Assembly (NCBI GenBank): GCA_013214965.1
Contig: JABSRU010000004.1
Location: forward strand, 124,001-188,000
Reading direction: 5' to 3'
From: Gammaproteobacteria bacterium
GTDB lineage: Bacteria > Pseudomonadota > Gammaproteobacteria > Enterobacterales > Psychrobiaceae
DNA: 64,000 bases
The notes beneath the pieces were generated by a model that worked only from the letters and a program-made list of their open reading frames with translations, did not search any database and was not told the origin of the DNA. Positions within the stretch are counted from its first letter, which is position 1; each line of letters begins with the position of its first letter. Position numbers and translations under genes: made by a program. Shown here piece after piece: positions 20,829-29,136 of the stretch.

Positions 20829-21640
20829 ATATTTGGGGAAAAGTGTTAGGCGTAATCTTCGGATTCTTTTTTGGTGGTCTTTTTGGTGCCTTGTTTGGAC
20901 TTTATTTAGGTTATCGTTTTGACCGCGGTATGAGCCAAGATTTTTCAAATCAAGGTGGCTTCAGTAAGTTTTTTGTTAATAAGAATTCATTTACTAATCA
21001 AGCGGTGTTCTTTCATGCGGTATTTTCGGTCTTTGGTCATATCGCCAAAGCCAGTGGGCAAGTCACGGCACAGGAAATTCAAGCGGCTTCGGTTTTGATG
21101 GATAAAATGGGTTTATCTGGTGATAAACGCCGTGAAGCACAAGCAGCCTTTGCGCAAGGAAAGACTGGCGATTTTGAATTAGAACAAGTACTCAAAGATT
21201 TTAAACGTAGTTCATTTGGTCAGCGGGATATCCTGCAATTATTTTTAGAAGTGCAGTTACAAGCGGCATTTGCCGATGGTGAACTGCATCCTAAAGAACG
21301 TGAAATACTGCATGTGGTGGCGCGCATTCTTGGTTTTTCGGTACGAGATATCGAGCGCTTATTACAGCAGCTTGAAGCACAAATGCATTATCATCATCAA
21401 CAAGGAGGTAATAATACTAATGCCCCTTCTCTGGACGATGCCTACGATATGCTGGGTGTGTCGGCCTCCGATGATGATAAGGCCATTAAGAAGGCATGGA
21501 AAAAGCAGATGTCACAGCACCATCCTGACAAGTTAGCAGCTAAAGGTTTGCCGCAGGAAATGTTAGCGATTGCCAATCAGAAAGCACAAGATATTCAAGC
21601 GGCTTATGAGCGAATTAAACAACACCGCTCATCAAGTTAA
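20825..21640 (+). CDS. djlA: DnaJ-like membrane co-chaperone DjlA
   Basis: Inner-membrane type III DnaJ protein that stimulates DnaK and, in E. coli, affects capsule and envelope-stress signalling. A glycine-rich transmembrane segment (about residues 8-30, with G-x-x-x-G spacing) leads to a TerB-like helical domain (about residues 55-175) and a C-terminal J domain with the H-P-D tripeptide in H-H-P-D-K. The start is GTG, overlapping the murU stop in a GTGA. In enterics djlA is directly beside lptD; here amgK and murU lie between them. Confidence 0.94.
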   Translation: MNIWGKVLGVIFGFFFGGLFGALFGLYLGYRFDRGMSQDFSNQGGFSKFFVNKNSFTNQAVFFHAVFSVFGHIAKASGQVTAQEIQAASVLMDKMGLSGDKRREAQAAFAQGKTGDFELEQVLKDFKRSSFGQRDILQLFLEVQLQAAFADGELHPKEREILHVVARILGFSVRDIERLLQQLEAQMHYHHQQGGNNTNAPSLDDAYDMLGVSASDDDKAIKKAWKKQMSQHHPDKLAAKGLPQEMLAIANQKAQDIQAAYERIKQHRSSS

Positions 21641-21649
21641 TTTGAGGGG

Positions 21650-22954
21650 CTAGTCATCTTCGTCAGTATCGATGTTTGGGTTAGCTTTGGGCTCAAAGAG
21701 TTCAGGAATAATCCGAATACGCTTAATCATGTTGTTGTCAACTTCGAGTACTTCAATTGGGTAACCATCAATTCTGAAACTAACACCCGATGATGGAATA
21801 TCCTGAAGATATTCAATGATTAATCCGTTAAGTGTCTTAGGGCCGTCAATGGGTAGGTGCCAGTTCATTTCGCGGTTTAGTTCACGAATATTCATGGTGC
21901 CATCAATAATGTAACTGCCATCCTCTTGCAAGTGTATCTCATCACTGATGGCCGAAGAGACCCCCGTGGTAAAATCGCCAACAATTTCTTCAAGGATATC
22001 TTCGAGAGTAACCAAGCCTTGAATGTCACCGTATTCATCGACGACCAGGCCAATTCGCTCTTTGTTCTCTTGAAATTTTAATAATTGAACATTTAAACTG
22101 GCACCTTCAGGAATAAAGTAAAGCTCACGGACCGAACGAACCATATTCGATTTATCAAATTGTCCCTTCGATTGCAGGTGCATTAAGTCTCGGGCATGGA
22201 TAAAACCTACCGCATCATCCACATTATCGCGAAAAAGTAGTATCCGAGTATGTTGGCTATTTTTGAGCTGACGTTGAATGCCTTTCCAATCGTCATTGAT
22301 ATCGATACCAGCAATCTCATTGCGAGGCACCATGATGTCTTCAACGGTGACTTTCTCAAGATCTAAAATACTGGTCAGCATTTGTTGATGTTTTTCTGGA
22401 ATTAAACCAGCGGTTTCAATCACGACCGTGCGCAGTTCATCACTGCTTAACTGATCGATGGTTTTATCATTGGCGTTAATGCCAAAAATCATCAAAATAC
22501 CATTGGTGATAATATTGACTAGCCACACAAAAGGATAAAGAATAACCAGTAAAGGGGTTAATATCAGCGAACTTGGAAACGCAATTTTTTCAGGGTGTAA
22601 GGCGGCAATTGTTTTGGGGGTAACTTCAGCAAAAATCAAAATAACAAAGGTTAAAGTCACGGTTGCAATGGCAATGCCAACATCGCCAAATAGCCTGATA
22701 CCAATGACGGTTGCAAGCGCAGAGGCAGCAATATTAACGAGATTATTACCAATTAAAATTAAACCGATTAAGCGGTCGGGGCGCTGTAACAATTTTTCCA
22801 CACGCTTAGCTGCTTTGTCTTTGTTTTTGACCCGATGTCGTAAGCGATAACGGTTTAATGACATCATGCTAGTTTCTGAGCTAGAAAAATAAGCTGACAG
22901 TACAATTAGAACGAACAGGATCCCAAATAAGGTTAGGGTAGATATGCTGTCCAA
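21650..22954 (-). CDS. CorB/YfjD-type DUF21-CBS-CorC membrane protein
   Basis: Hemolysin-C/CorC-family membrane protein proposed to act in Mg2+/Co2+ efflux. N-terminal DUF21 domain with about four transmembrane segments (S-A-Y-F-S-S-S-E-T-S-M near residue 25; G-N-N-L-V-N-I near 70), a CBS pair (M-V-P-R-N-E-I; V-V-D-E-Y-G-D-I-Q-G-L-V-T-L-E-D) and the C-terminal CorC_HlyC transporter-associated domain. Length 434. Its neighbour ypjD is also beside it in E. coli, although ffh, normally next to them, is not present here. Confidence 0.9.
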   Translation of the reverse strand: MDSISTLTLFGILFVLIVLSAYFSSSETSMMSLNRYRLRHRVKNKDKAAKRVEKLLQRPDRLIGLILIGNNLVNIAASALATVIGIRLFGDVGIAIATVTLTFVILIFAEVTPKTIAALHPEKIAFPSSLILTPLLVILYPFVWLVNIITNGILMIFGINANDKTIDQLSSDELRTVVIETAGLIPEKHQQMLTSILDLEKVTVEDIMVPRNEIAGIDINDDWKGIQRQLKNSQHTRILLFRDNVDDAVGFIHARDLMHLQSKGQFDKSNMVRSVRELYFIPEGASLNVQLLKFQENKERIGLVVDEYGDIQGLVTLEDILEEIVGDFTTGVSSAISDEIHLQEDGSYIIDGTMNIRELNREMNWHLPIDGPKTLNGLIIEYLQDIPSSGVSFRIDGYPIEVLEVDNNMIKRIRIIPELFEPKANPNIDTDEDD

Positions 22955-23033
22955 GTAGATATTTCCTTTATTAATATAATAAGTTCCTTATACGGGGTGT
23001 AGTAAGGAACTGTCAAGTTAATCATTATATCGG

Positions 23034-23828
23034 TTATAGCAGGATTTCGCTAACGAAACGGCTACCAAAGTAAGCGAGGGTTAAGATAACTGCGCCAGCA
23101 ATGGTAAACTGAACGGCCATTTGGATTCGGACGCCACGGTCAAAATGTCGCCATAGTAGGTAACTATAAAGAGACCAAGCGACTAATGATAAAATAGCTT
23201 TATGGGCTTTACCTTGGGCAAACATATCTTCTAGAAAGAAAAAACCGGTTGCCAATGACAGAGTTAGTAAGATGACCCCGGCCAAAATCAGCTGAAATAA
23301 TTGCTTTTCGACCGTTAATAACGGTGGCAGTGGTGATTTAGCTAAATTGAGTTGTTTGTTTTTCAGTTTTTTATTGATGATTGATAGTTGTACGGCATAA
23401 AAAGCGGCGATGACCATCGTGCTGTAAGCACTTAGTGCTAAGCAGATATGAATCAGCACTTCAGGGTGGGTTTCAAAGTGAGTGATGTAACTCGATGGAA
23501 CAAGCCATAATCCGAGCACCGCAAACATCGCAAACCCATAAACAACAGGCAATAATGAAGCAATGGAAAATCGCGGTAATGCAATAGTGAGCATGGTGGC
23601 AATGATCCAACTGACAATAGACGCTACCGCCAAAATACTCATATTTTGACCGTCAGATGCAATAATCGTGGTTGCCAGTGCTACGCTATGGCATAAAATA
23701 GCGAGCAGGGCACTGCTAAAAATGAATTTATCACTGATTTGTGCGTGCTGAAAAATATTTTTGATAACCAACACAAAGCTCAGGCCATAAAAAATAGTCG
23801 CACCAGCGGAAAATATATCGGTCAACAT
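23034..23828 (-). CDS. ypjD: YpjD-like inner-membrane protein (CcsA/cytochrome c assembly fold)
   Basis: Integral membrane protein of 264 residues with about eight hydrophobic helices, of the cytochrome c assembly (CcsA/CcmC-like) superfamily. Conserved His residues sit in H-I-C-L-A-L-S-A-Y and in G-K-A-H-K-A, the latter being the usual haem-exporter-like position. E. coli YpjD is not required for known cytochrome maturation and its role is unsettled. It precedes the CorB-like gene on the same strand with a 79-base gap. Confidence 0.88.
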   Translation of the reverse strand: MLTDIFSAGATIFYGLSFVLVIKNIFQHAQISDKFIFSSALLAILCHSVALATTIIASDGQNMSILAVASIVSWIIATMLTIALPRFSIASLLPVVYGFAMFAVLGLWLVPSSYITHFETHPEVLIHICLALSAYSTMVIAAFYAVQLSIINKKLKNKQLNLAKSPLPPLLTVEKQLFQLILAGVILLTLSLATGFFFLEDMFAQGKAHKAILSLVAWSLYSYLLWRHFDRGVRIQMAVQFTIAGAVILTLAYFGSRFVSEILL

Positions 23829-23941
23829 ATCTGCATTTATCTATTAGAATTTAATCGTCATTATATCGTTTACGTAATGAAACGATAGTGGTTTATATCA
23901 ATATTTATCTAAATATCCTGAGTTCAGGCTAAATACACATA

Positions 23942-24067
23942 TTGAAAAAACAAATACATCAAAACACCCCAAATAATAATCGCCCGCATCTTCTTGCAGT
24001 ATATACATTCGGGTTTATTATCTGGCTTGTGGTCTTGATTGTGATCTTTATTATCTGTCATGATTGA
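23942..24067 (+). CDS. Possible 41-residue single-span membrane protein
   Basis: A TTG-initiated frame in the ypjD/dehydrogenase divergent gap. Its first 20 codons are polar and basic (two Lys, several Asn and His), followed by a hydrophobic helix I-I-W-L-V-V-L-I-V-I-F-I-I and C-H-D at the end. This positive-inside single-span layout is typical of real small membrane proteins, but no good ribosome site is visible and the start is not ATG, so it could be chance in AT-rich DNA. Confidence 0.3.
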   Translation: MKKQIHQNTPNNNRPHLLAVYTFGFIIWLVVLIVIFIICHD

Positions 24068-24106
24068 ACACCTTAAACAGAGGTGATTAATTTAGTAGGA
24101 TTTATT

Positions 24107-25045
24107 GTGACATTAAATGCAGTATTACTCGATCAAAAAACATTAGGTGATGATGTCGATTTAACCGTATTGGCTAATCTTTTTAATACTTGGCAAGTTT
24201 ACCCGTTAACGTCAGATCATGAAATAGTTGACCGATGTGCTAACGCTGATGTCGTGTTCACCAACAAAGTTCAACTAACGGCGGCGGTATTAACGGCGCT
24301 GCCTAAATTAAAATTAATTGCGGTGACGGCAACTGGCACGAATAATATAGACCTAGTGATGGCTGAAAAGTTAGGGATTAAAGTCATTAATGTCGCGGGA
24401 TATGCTGGGGCATCGGTGGCGCAACATACTTTTAGTCTGCTATTACAATTGACCAATAAAGTGGCCAGTTATCAACGGTTCATTAAACTGGGCCAATGGC
24501 AAACCAGTGAGTTTTTTTGTAATCTTGATTTTCCAATGCTTGAATTAGCCAATAAAAACTTTGGTATTGTTGGTTTTGGTCGTTTGGGTCAAGCGAGTGC
24601 TAAATTAGCCCAAGCATTTGGGATGAAAATAATGATAGCAGAGCGACCTGATGCGACGGTGATTCGTGATGAGCGAGTGTCGTTCGAACAATTATTGACC
24701 CATGCCGATGTCATTAGCTTACACTGCCCTCTGACTGATGATAATACTGACCTTTTTAACCGACAAATCTTTGCCAAAATGAAACCTAGCGCCTTATTAA
24801 TTAATACAGCTCGTGGCGGTTTAATTAATGAGCCTGATTTGGTTGATGCATTAAAAAATGATGTGATTGCAGGGGCTGCACTTGATGTTTTATCAACAGA
24901 GCCGCCCATAGATGGTAACTGCTTGCTCGATTACTCCGGTGATAATTTAGTGATAACACCACATATTGCTTGGGCAACGACCGAGGCACGTCAACGCTTA
25001 GTCAACCAATTAAGCCATAATATTGTTGACTATCTCAACACCTAA
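24107..25045 (+). CDS. D-isomer-specific 2-hydroxyacid dehydrogenase (glycerate dehydrogenase-like)
   Basis: NAD(P)-dependent oxidoreductase. It has the Rossmann motif G-F-G-R-L-G-Q-A-S-A and the catalytic triad Arg (N-T-A-R-G-G), Glu (S-T-E-P-P) and His (T-P-H-I-A-W). It looks closest to HprA-type hydroxypyruvate/glycerate dehydrogenases, but the substrate is not certain. GTG 24107, six bases after TAGGA, gives 312 residues; another GTG at 24083 is in frame but lacks a ribosome site. An acetyltransferase-like gene starts 16 bases downstream. Confidence 0.88.
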   Translation: MTLNAVLLDQKTLGDDVDLTVLANLFNTWQVYPLTSDHEIVDRCANADVVFTNKVQLTAAVLTALPKLKLIAVTATGTNNIDLVMAEKLGIKVINVAGYAGASVAQHTFSLLLQLTNKVASYQRFIKLGQWQTSEFFCNLDFPMLELANKNFGIVGFGRLGQASAKLAQAFGMKIMIAERPDATVIRDERVSFEQLLTHADVISLHCPLTDDNTDLFNRQIFAKMKPSALLINTARGGLINEPDLVDALKNDVIAGAALDVLSTEPPIDGNCLLDYSGDNLVITPHIAWATTEARQRLVNQLSHNIVDYLNT

Positions 25046-25061
25046 TCTTGAATAAGTAAAT

Positions 25062-25718
25062 ATGAATTATAAAAATATAGATTTATCCATCTGGTCACGG
25101 ATTGAACATTTTAAATTTTATCAATCTGCGACTCAGCCTTGGTTTAATATTTGCTGTGAGGTTGATGCGACGGCGCTGTATCAATTTTGTAGACAACAGC
25201 AAGTCAGTTTTTTTCATGGCTATTTGTTTTTGACTCAACAGGCGGTTAATAGTAATCAAAGTTTTCAATATCGGATTGTTGAGCAACAAGTTAGGATTTA
25301 TCCTGATATTGCGATTAGTGTTGCGATATTAGGTGATGATGAAATGATGCGGTTTTGCAATTTACCCTATCAACCAACCTATGATAAATTTACTGTCGCG
25401 GCAACAAAAACAGAACAGCTGGTTAAATCGACCCCTTTTGTTGCAGCTAACTTTGTGGGGGGGGAGATGTTGCAAAATGTGGTTCATATGTCGGTATTGC
25501 CTTGGATAAGCTTTACCAGTTTCAGTAATGCGAGAAATACAGATCAAGTCGACTCGATTCCTAAAATTGTGTTTGGTCAGTGTAGTCTCAAGCAAGGAAA
25601 GATGATGATGCCATTATCAGTGGAAGTGCATCACGGAGTGATGGATGGCCTGCATGTTGGGCGATTTGTTGAAACATTGCAGGCGCTGTTCGATACGCCT
25701 GCGACAAGCCTAGCTTAA
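25062..25718 (+). CDS. Chloramphenicol acetyltransferase-like protein
   Basis: Acyltransferase of the type A CAT fold, 218 residues, which would use acetyl-CoA. The catalytic segment near the C-terminus reads H-H-G-V-M-D-G-L-H, matching the CAT pattern H-H-x-x-x-D-G-x-H with the general-base His. An N-terminal F-F-H-G segment also fits. Whether chloramphenicol is the true substrate is not shown: chromosomal CAT-like proteins are common in marine bacteria, and this one lies behind a metabolic dehydrogenase. It overlaps the convergent beta-barrel gene by four bases. Confidence 0.8.
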   Translation: MNYKNIDLSIWSRIEHFKFYQSATQPWFNICCEVDATALYQFCRQQQVSFFHGYLFLTQQAVNSNQSFQYRIVEQQVRIYPDIAISVAILGDDEMMRFCNLPYQPTYDKFTVAATKTEQLVKSTPFVAANFVGGEMLQNVVHMSVLPWISFTSFSNARNTDQVDSIPKIVFGQCSLKQGKMMMPLSVEVHHGVMDGLHVGRFVETLQALFDTPATSLA

Positions 25719-26185
25719 AATGATTTAGTGAACGCTAATCCGACCACAGTTGCTGTGTCGCCATCCACGACATCAAAAGCTAGCGAAGGGGCAATACCGA
25801 AACTGGCTAAGTGAAAATCATAGGCGACACTGGTACGAATTAGATCTTTGGTGTAGCTGTGGTGACCACCAATTTTTTCTTGACCAACACCAAATCCAAT
25901 CCGCCAATTGGCCGTTGGGTGGGCATAGACAGAAGCAAGGGTCACCGTAATACCATCTTCATGGTGAGCGTCAGGAGTTTTCTCATACACTAATCCGACA
26001 CCCCAATCTTGATTTAATTTATATTCATACTCAAGGCCGTAACTTGAGTCCGATTCACCGTCATTGATGGTGACGCCAGTGAAAACCCCGACCGTGTGGG
26101 TAATTGGCTTGTGCTCATCGGATGCCATCGCCAAACTAGGTGATAGGGTACTAGCGATTAGCAGGGCTTTTAAAGTGATATTCAT
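25715..26185 (-). CDS. Small outer-membrane beta-barrel protein
   Basis: Exported protein of 156 residues: signal peptide (residues ~1-21, ending A-M-A) then alternating polar/hydrophobic strands with aromatic girdles (Y-G-L-E-Y-E-Y, W-G-V-G-L-V-Y-E, W-R-I-G-F-G-V-G), ending A-F-T-K-S-F with terminal Phe, as in BAM substrates. Size fits an eight-stranded barrel. A His-rich loop (D-A-H-H-E-D; G-G-H-H-S-Y) might bind metal, which is suggestive because a cation diffusion transporter gene is upstream on the same strand. No named family was recognised. AAGGA precedes the start. Confidence 0.7.
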   Translation of the reverse strand: MNITLKALLIASTLSPSLAMASDEHKPITHTVGVFTGVTINDGESDSSYGLEYEYKLNQDWGVGLVYEKTPDAHHEDGITVTLASVYAHPTANWRIGFGVGQEKIGGHHSYTKDLIRTSVAYDFHLASFGIAPSLAFDVVDGDTATVVGLAFTKSF

Positions 26186-26212
26186 AATAAATCCTTTTTT
26201 TATGTGTAGTAG

Positions 26213-27118
26213 TTAATCTTTACAGTCTGGTTCGAAAAACAACCAAACTACCTCTGGGAATTGTTGCTTAAAGGCCAGTTCGGTTGCATTAATTTTATTA
26301 ATCATTTCTTTACTCGAAAGCTCCGTATCCATCTGAGCTTTGATCGCCACCATGACATCGGGCCCTAGTTGCAAAGTTAGCAGGCTATATAATTGGGTAA
26401 TATCGCTATGCTGCGACAAGAAATCGCGCATTTTCTTTTCAACTAATGGGTCAACGCCTTGACCAACAAGTAAGTCTTTGACCTCTCGTGCGATTAATAT
26501 TGCAATCACAATTAATAGAACGCCGATCCCGATAGAGCCAATGGCATCATAAATGGGATTACCAGTGATCATGGTCAAAATAATCGCACCTAGCGCAAAT
26601 ATTAAGCCGATTTGTGCCGCGAGATCTTCACCAAACACCACAATTAATTCACTTTGACGACTTTCTCTAAACCAGCGCCACAAACTACGTTCGCCACGAA
26701 CCTTGTTGATTTCAAGGATACAGCCCCACAGTGAGGCACCTTCAGCGAAAATAGCGAACACTAATACTGCGATGGCAACATAAGGCGATGATAAAGGCTC
26801 ATCACTGTCAAGTTTGTGCATGCCCTCGTAGATTGAAAACATCCCGCCAACCGAAAAAAGCATAATAGCGACAATAAACGACCAAAAATAGATTTCTTTA
26901 CCGTGACCTAATGGATGCTCTCGCGATGGCGGCTTTTTAGCTTTTTTAAACCCGAGCAGTAATAGCCCTTGATTAGAACAGTCAGCAGCGGAGTGAACTG
27001 CTTCGGCCATCATCGCGCCTGATCCCGTATGAATTGCCGCCGCAAACTTGGCGATAGCAATCACGAAATTAGCACCAAGGGCGTAAAAAATACTTTTTAA
27101 TGAGTTCGCTTGTGCCAT
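26213..27118 (-). CDS. Cation diffusion facilitator family transporter
   Basis: Inner-membrane divalent-metal/proton antiporter of the CDF family, 301 residues with about six transmembrane segments. The family motif A-E-A-V-H-S-A-A-D in helix 2 contains metal-binding His and Asp; the Gly/His loop H-P-L-G-H-G-K-E follows. The C-terminal ~90 residues form the cytoplasmic ferredoxin-like domain. Which metal it moves is not determined by what I can see. It follows cdd by 18 bases, with AAGGA at its start. Confidence 0.92.
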   Translation of the reverse strand: MAQANSLKSIFYALGANFVIAIAKFAAAIHTGSGAMMAEAVHSAADCSNQGLLLLGFKKAKKPPSREHPLGHGKEIYFWSFIVAIMLFSVGGMFSIYEGMHKLDSDEPLSSPYVAIAVLVFAIFAEGASLWGCILEINKVRGERSLWRWFRESRQSELIVVFGEDLAAQIGLIFALGAIILTMITGNPIYDAIGSIGIGVLLIVIAILIAREVKDLLVGQGVDPLVEKKMRDFLSQHSDITQLYSLLTLQLGPDVMVAIKAQMDTELSSKEMINKINATELAFKQQFPEVVWLFFEPDCKD

Positions 27119-27136
27119 AACTGTCCTTATCTAAAT

Positions 27137-28021
27137 TTAAATAGCGTAATGAATTAAATCAATATCACCGAGTTCCGATAGTATGTTCTGGCTAATAGCC
27201 AGTTGTGATATTTGACGTGACTTACTCTCCACTAATACGGCTTCGGTAATATCACAAAAATTGTCGTTAGCTAAATGTACGGCAATTAAGGCCGATTGCA
27301 AAGGGGATAGGCTTGGATTATAGGCACAATTTTCAGCATAACGACCCTGATAAATGGCGCGCTTGGTTTTTAAGGCGATACCACTTGGGCTATTACTGTA
27401 AGGACTGTAGCTTTGCTGTGCAGCGTTAATAGCAGCATTTAGTAAAGGATCGCTGGTACTTTTATTGAGTGCATATGGTGCTGATTTCATTAAACGGTCG
27501 GCGACGGCTAAGTCACTGGGGCCAAAAGAGTGAGGAAGTAACTGACTTAATTGTATGCTCTGTTGATCCGGTAATAAAATCTCAAGTTGATTCGCTTGAG
27601 GTAGTTCATTCATAAATTGGCGACAGTGTCCGCAAGGCGTTGCACTGACAGCGAGCAGAGTGATCGATGATTCGCCATGGTGCCAAGTATGGCTAATGGC
27701 TGATTGTTCTGCATGAATAGTTTGACCTAAGTTCTGCGGCGGCAGTTCCATGTTAGCACCGAGGTAAATTGCTCCCGACGCCGATAATGCGGCAGCCCCG
27801 ACGTAAAATTCAGATAACGGAGCAATGCTGTAGGTTTGCGCTAATGGGATCAGTAACCGTAATAATTGTTGATGGTTAGTACCGAGTTGACATAACTGCT
27901 TGACTTGATCGGCGCTAAAATAGCCGGAAAAATTTTGTTGTGCGACCAGTGATTTAATCAACGTTTGCAGTTGGTCGGGAAATTGCTCGAGACTAGCCAA
28001 GCGTTTGCTTATTTTATTCAT
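27137..28021 (-). CDS. cdd: Cytidine deaminase
   Basis: Zinc enzyme that converts cytidine and deoxycytidine to uridine forms in pyrimidine salvage. Length 294 equals the two-domain enterobacterial enzyme. The N-terminal catalytic domain has H-A-E-Q-S (Zn His and catalytic Glu) and P-C-G-H-C-R (two Zn cysteines). The C-terminal half repeats the fold without the zinc ligands (P-S-G-I-A and the A-E-N-C-A-Y segment), as in E. coli Cdd. Confidence 0.95.
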   Translation of the reverse strand: MNKISKRLASLEQFPDQLQTLIKSLVAQQNFSGYFSADQVKQLCQLGTNHQQLLRLLIPLAQTYSIAPLSEFYVGAAALSASGAIYLGANMELPPQNLGQTIHAEQSAISHTWHHGESSITLLAVSATPCGHCRQFMNELPQANQLEILLPDQQSIQLSQLLPHSFGPSDLAVADRLMKSAPYALNKSTSDPLLNAAINAAQQSYSPYSNSPSGIALKTKRAIYQGRYAENCAYNPSLSPLQSALIAVHLANDNFCDITEAVLVESKSRQISQLAISQNILSELGDIDLIHYAI

Positions 28022-28040
28022 TATTATTCTTATTATTGAT

Positions 28041-28074
28041 GTGACCTTCGCGCATTCTTTCTGGCTAAGGTCAC
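28041..28074. other. Inverted repeat between ygfZ and cdd
   Basis: GTGACCTT and AAGGTCAC separated by 18 bases. There is no T run on either side, so it is not a clear intrinsic terminator; it may be an RNA hairpin or a protein site. Confidence 0.4.
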
Positions 28075-28080
28075 TTTGAG

Positions 28081-29043
28081 CTATTTAGTCTTTAGCTCAA
28101 AATAATTTGGGGTTGACAGGATTAAAGTATCTTCGGTATTGGTCAATTTTAACACCGCGCCTGGTTCACTATCACTGGGTAAAACAGCCGTGATAATCGT
28201 TTGTTGCTCAACCGTTTGTACACCAATGATGGTACCTGCATTACGCCAACCACTCTCAACTTGACGTTCGAGACTATCACCGACATTAACACTTAGCTGT
28301 GATGTTGCGCGCAAAATAAACATCGACCGTTTATTGAGACCACGAAAATGCATTCTAGCGACTGTTTCTTGACCGATATAACATCCTTTCTTAAAACTAA
28401 TACCATCAATCATTTGTAAATTAAGCATTTGAGGGACAAATTGTGCTTGTGTTTGTGGTGTGATTTCAGGTGAACCGCTTAACAAGTCTAAGGCGTGCCA
28501 GACATCATTGGATTGTGTCGCTGCTTGTTGTGGTAACGCTGTCAACAAATCTTGTGCCTGTTGTTTAGTTGCAATCAACAGGAATCTCTGGCCAAAAGGC
28601 GCGCTAGTGAGTAAGCCAAAAGGGCTCTCAAAACAATCGTTGTCGTTAACGGGTTGTGCTGGGTAATTAGCGTACTCAATTAACCATTGCTTAGCTTCTT
28701 CACCCGCGAGGCCGATAACGGTGAATTGATCAGAACAGACTGAAATATCCACTTTCGAGAATACTGCGTATTTCTTTAAACTGGGTAAATGACTCGCTGC
28801 ATTGTTGGCAGCTTGTAGCGCGAGAATACTGTCTTGATATTGAAATAAACGTACCACGGCGAGCATCTTTCCTTTGGGATCACAATGACCACCAAGTAAG
28901 GAATGCTCTTTGGTCAAGGTGGCAACGTCACAGGTTAATTGTCCTTGTAAGAAACTAACATTATCGGCACCGGTTAATTTTGTGAGTCCGACCGTTAAAT
29001 CTGGGAATATATCAAAGGAGGTTAAAGTAAGAGAAGTTGGCAC
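28081..29043 (-). CDS. ygfZ: Folate-binding protein YgfZ (Fe-S enzyme repair/maintenance)
   Basis: Tetrahydrofolate-dependent protein related to the glycine cleavage T-protein, needed for activity of certain Fe-S enzymes such as MiaB. The hallmark motif K-G-C-Y-I-G-Q-E with its essential Cys is present near residue 215, and the N-terminal half has the T-protein-like F-L-Q-G-Q-L-T-x-D segment. Length 320 (E. coli 326). Confidence 0.94.
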   Translation of the reverse strand: MPTSLTLTSFDIFPDLTVGLTKLTGADNVSFLQGQLTCDVATLTKEHSLLGGHCDPKGKMLAVVRLFQYQDSILALQAANNAASHLPSLKKYAVFSKVDISVCSDQFTVIGLAGEEAKQWLIEYANYPAQPVNDNDCFESPFGLLTSAPFGQRFLLIATKQQAQDLLTALPQQAATQSNDVWHALDLLSGSPEITPQTQAQFVPQMLNLQMIDGISFKKGCYIGQETVARMHFRGLNKRSMFILRATSQLSVNVGDSLERQVESGWRNAGTIIGVQTVEQQTIITAVLPSDSEPGAVLKLTNTEDTLILSTPNYFELKTK

Positions 29044-29093
29044 GTTGCACCTAGTAAATAGCTAAATAAGAATGCCTCTGATCCTAAGGGAGT

Positions 29094-29126
29094 TTGCTGC
29101 GCAGATCAAAACAATTTACGCAGCAA
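29094..29126. other. Inverted repeat after serA
   Basis: TTGCTGCG and CGCAGCAA with a 17-base loop, starting 10 bases past the serA stop on the minus strand. No T run follows, so a terminator role is only possible. Confidence 0.4.
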
Positions 29127-29136
29127 TTAAAGAATA

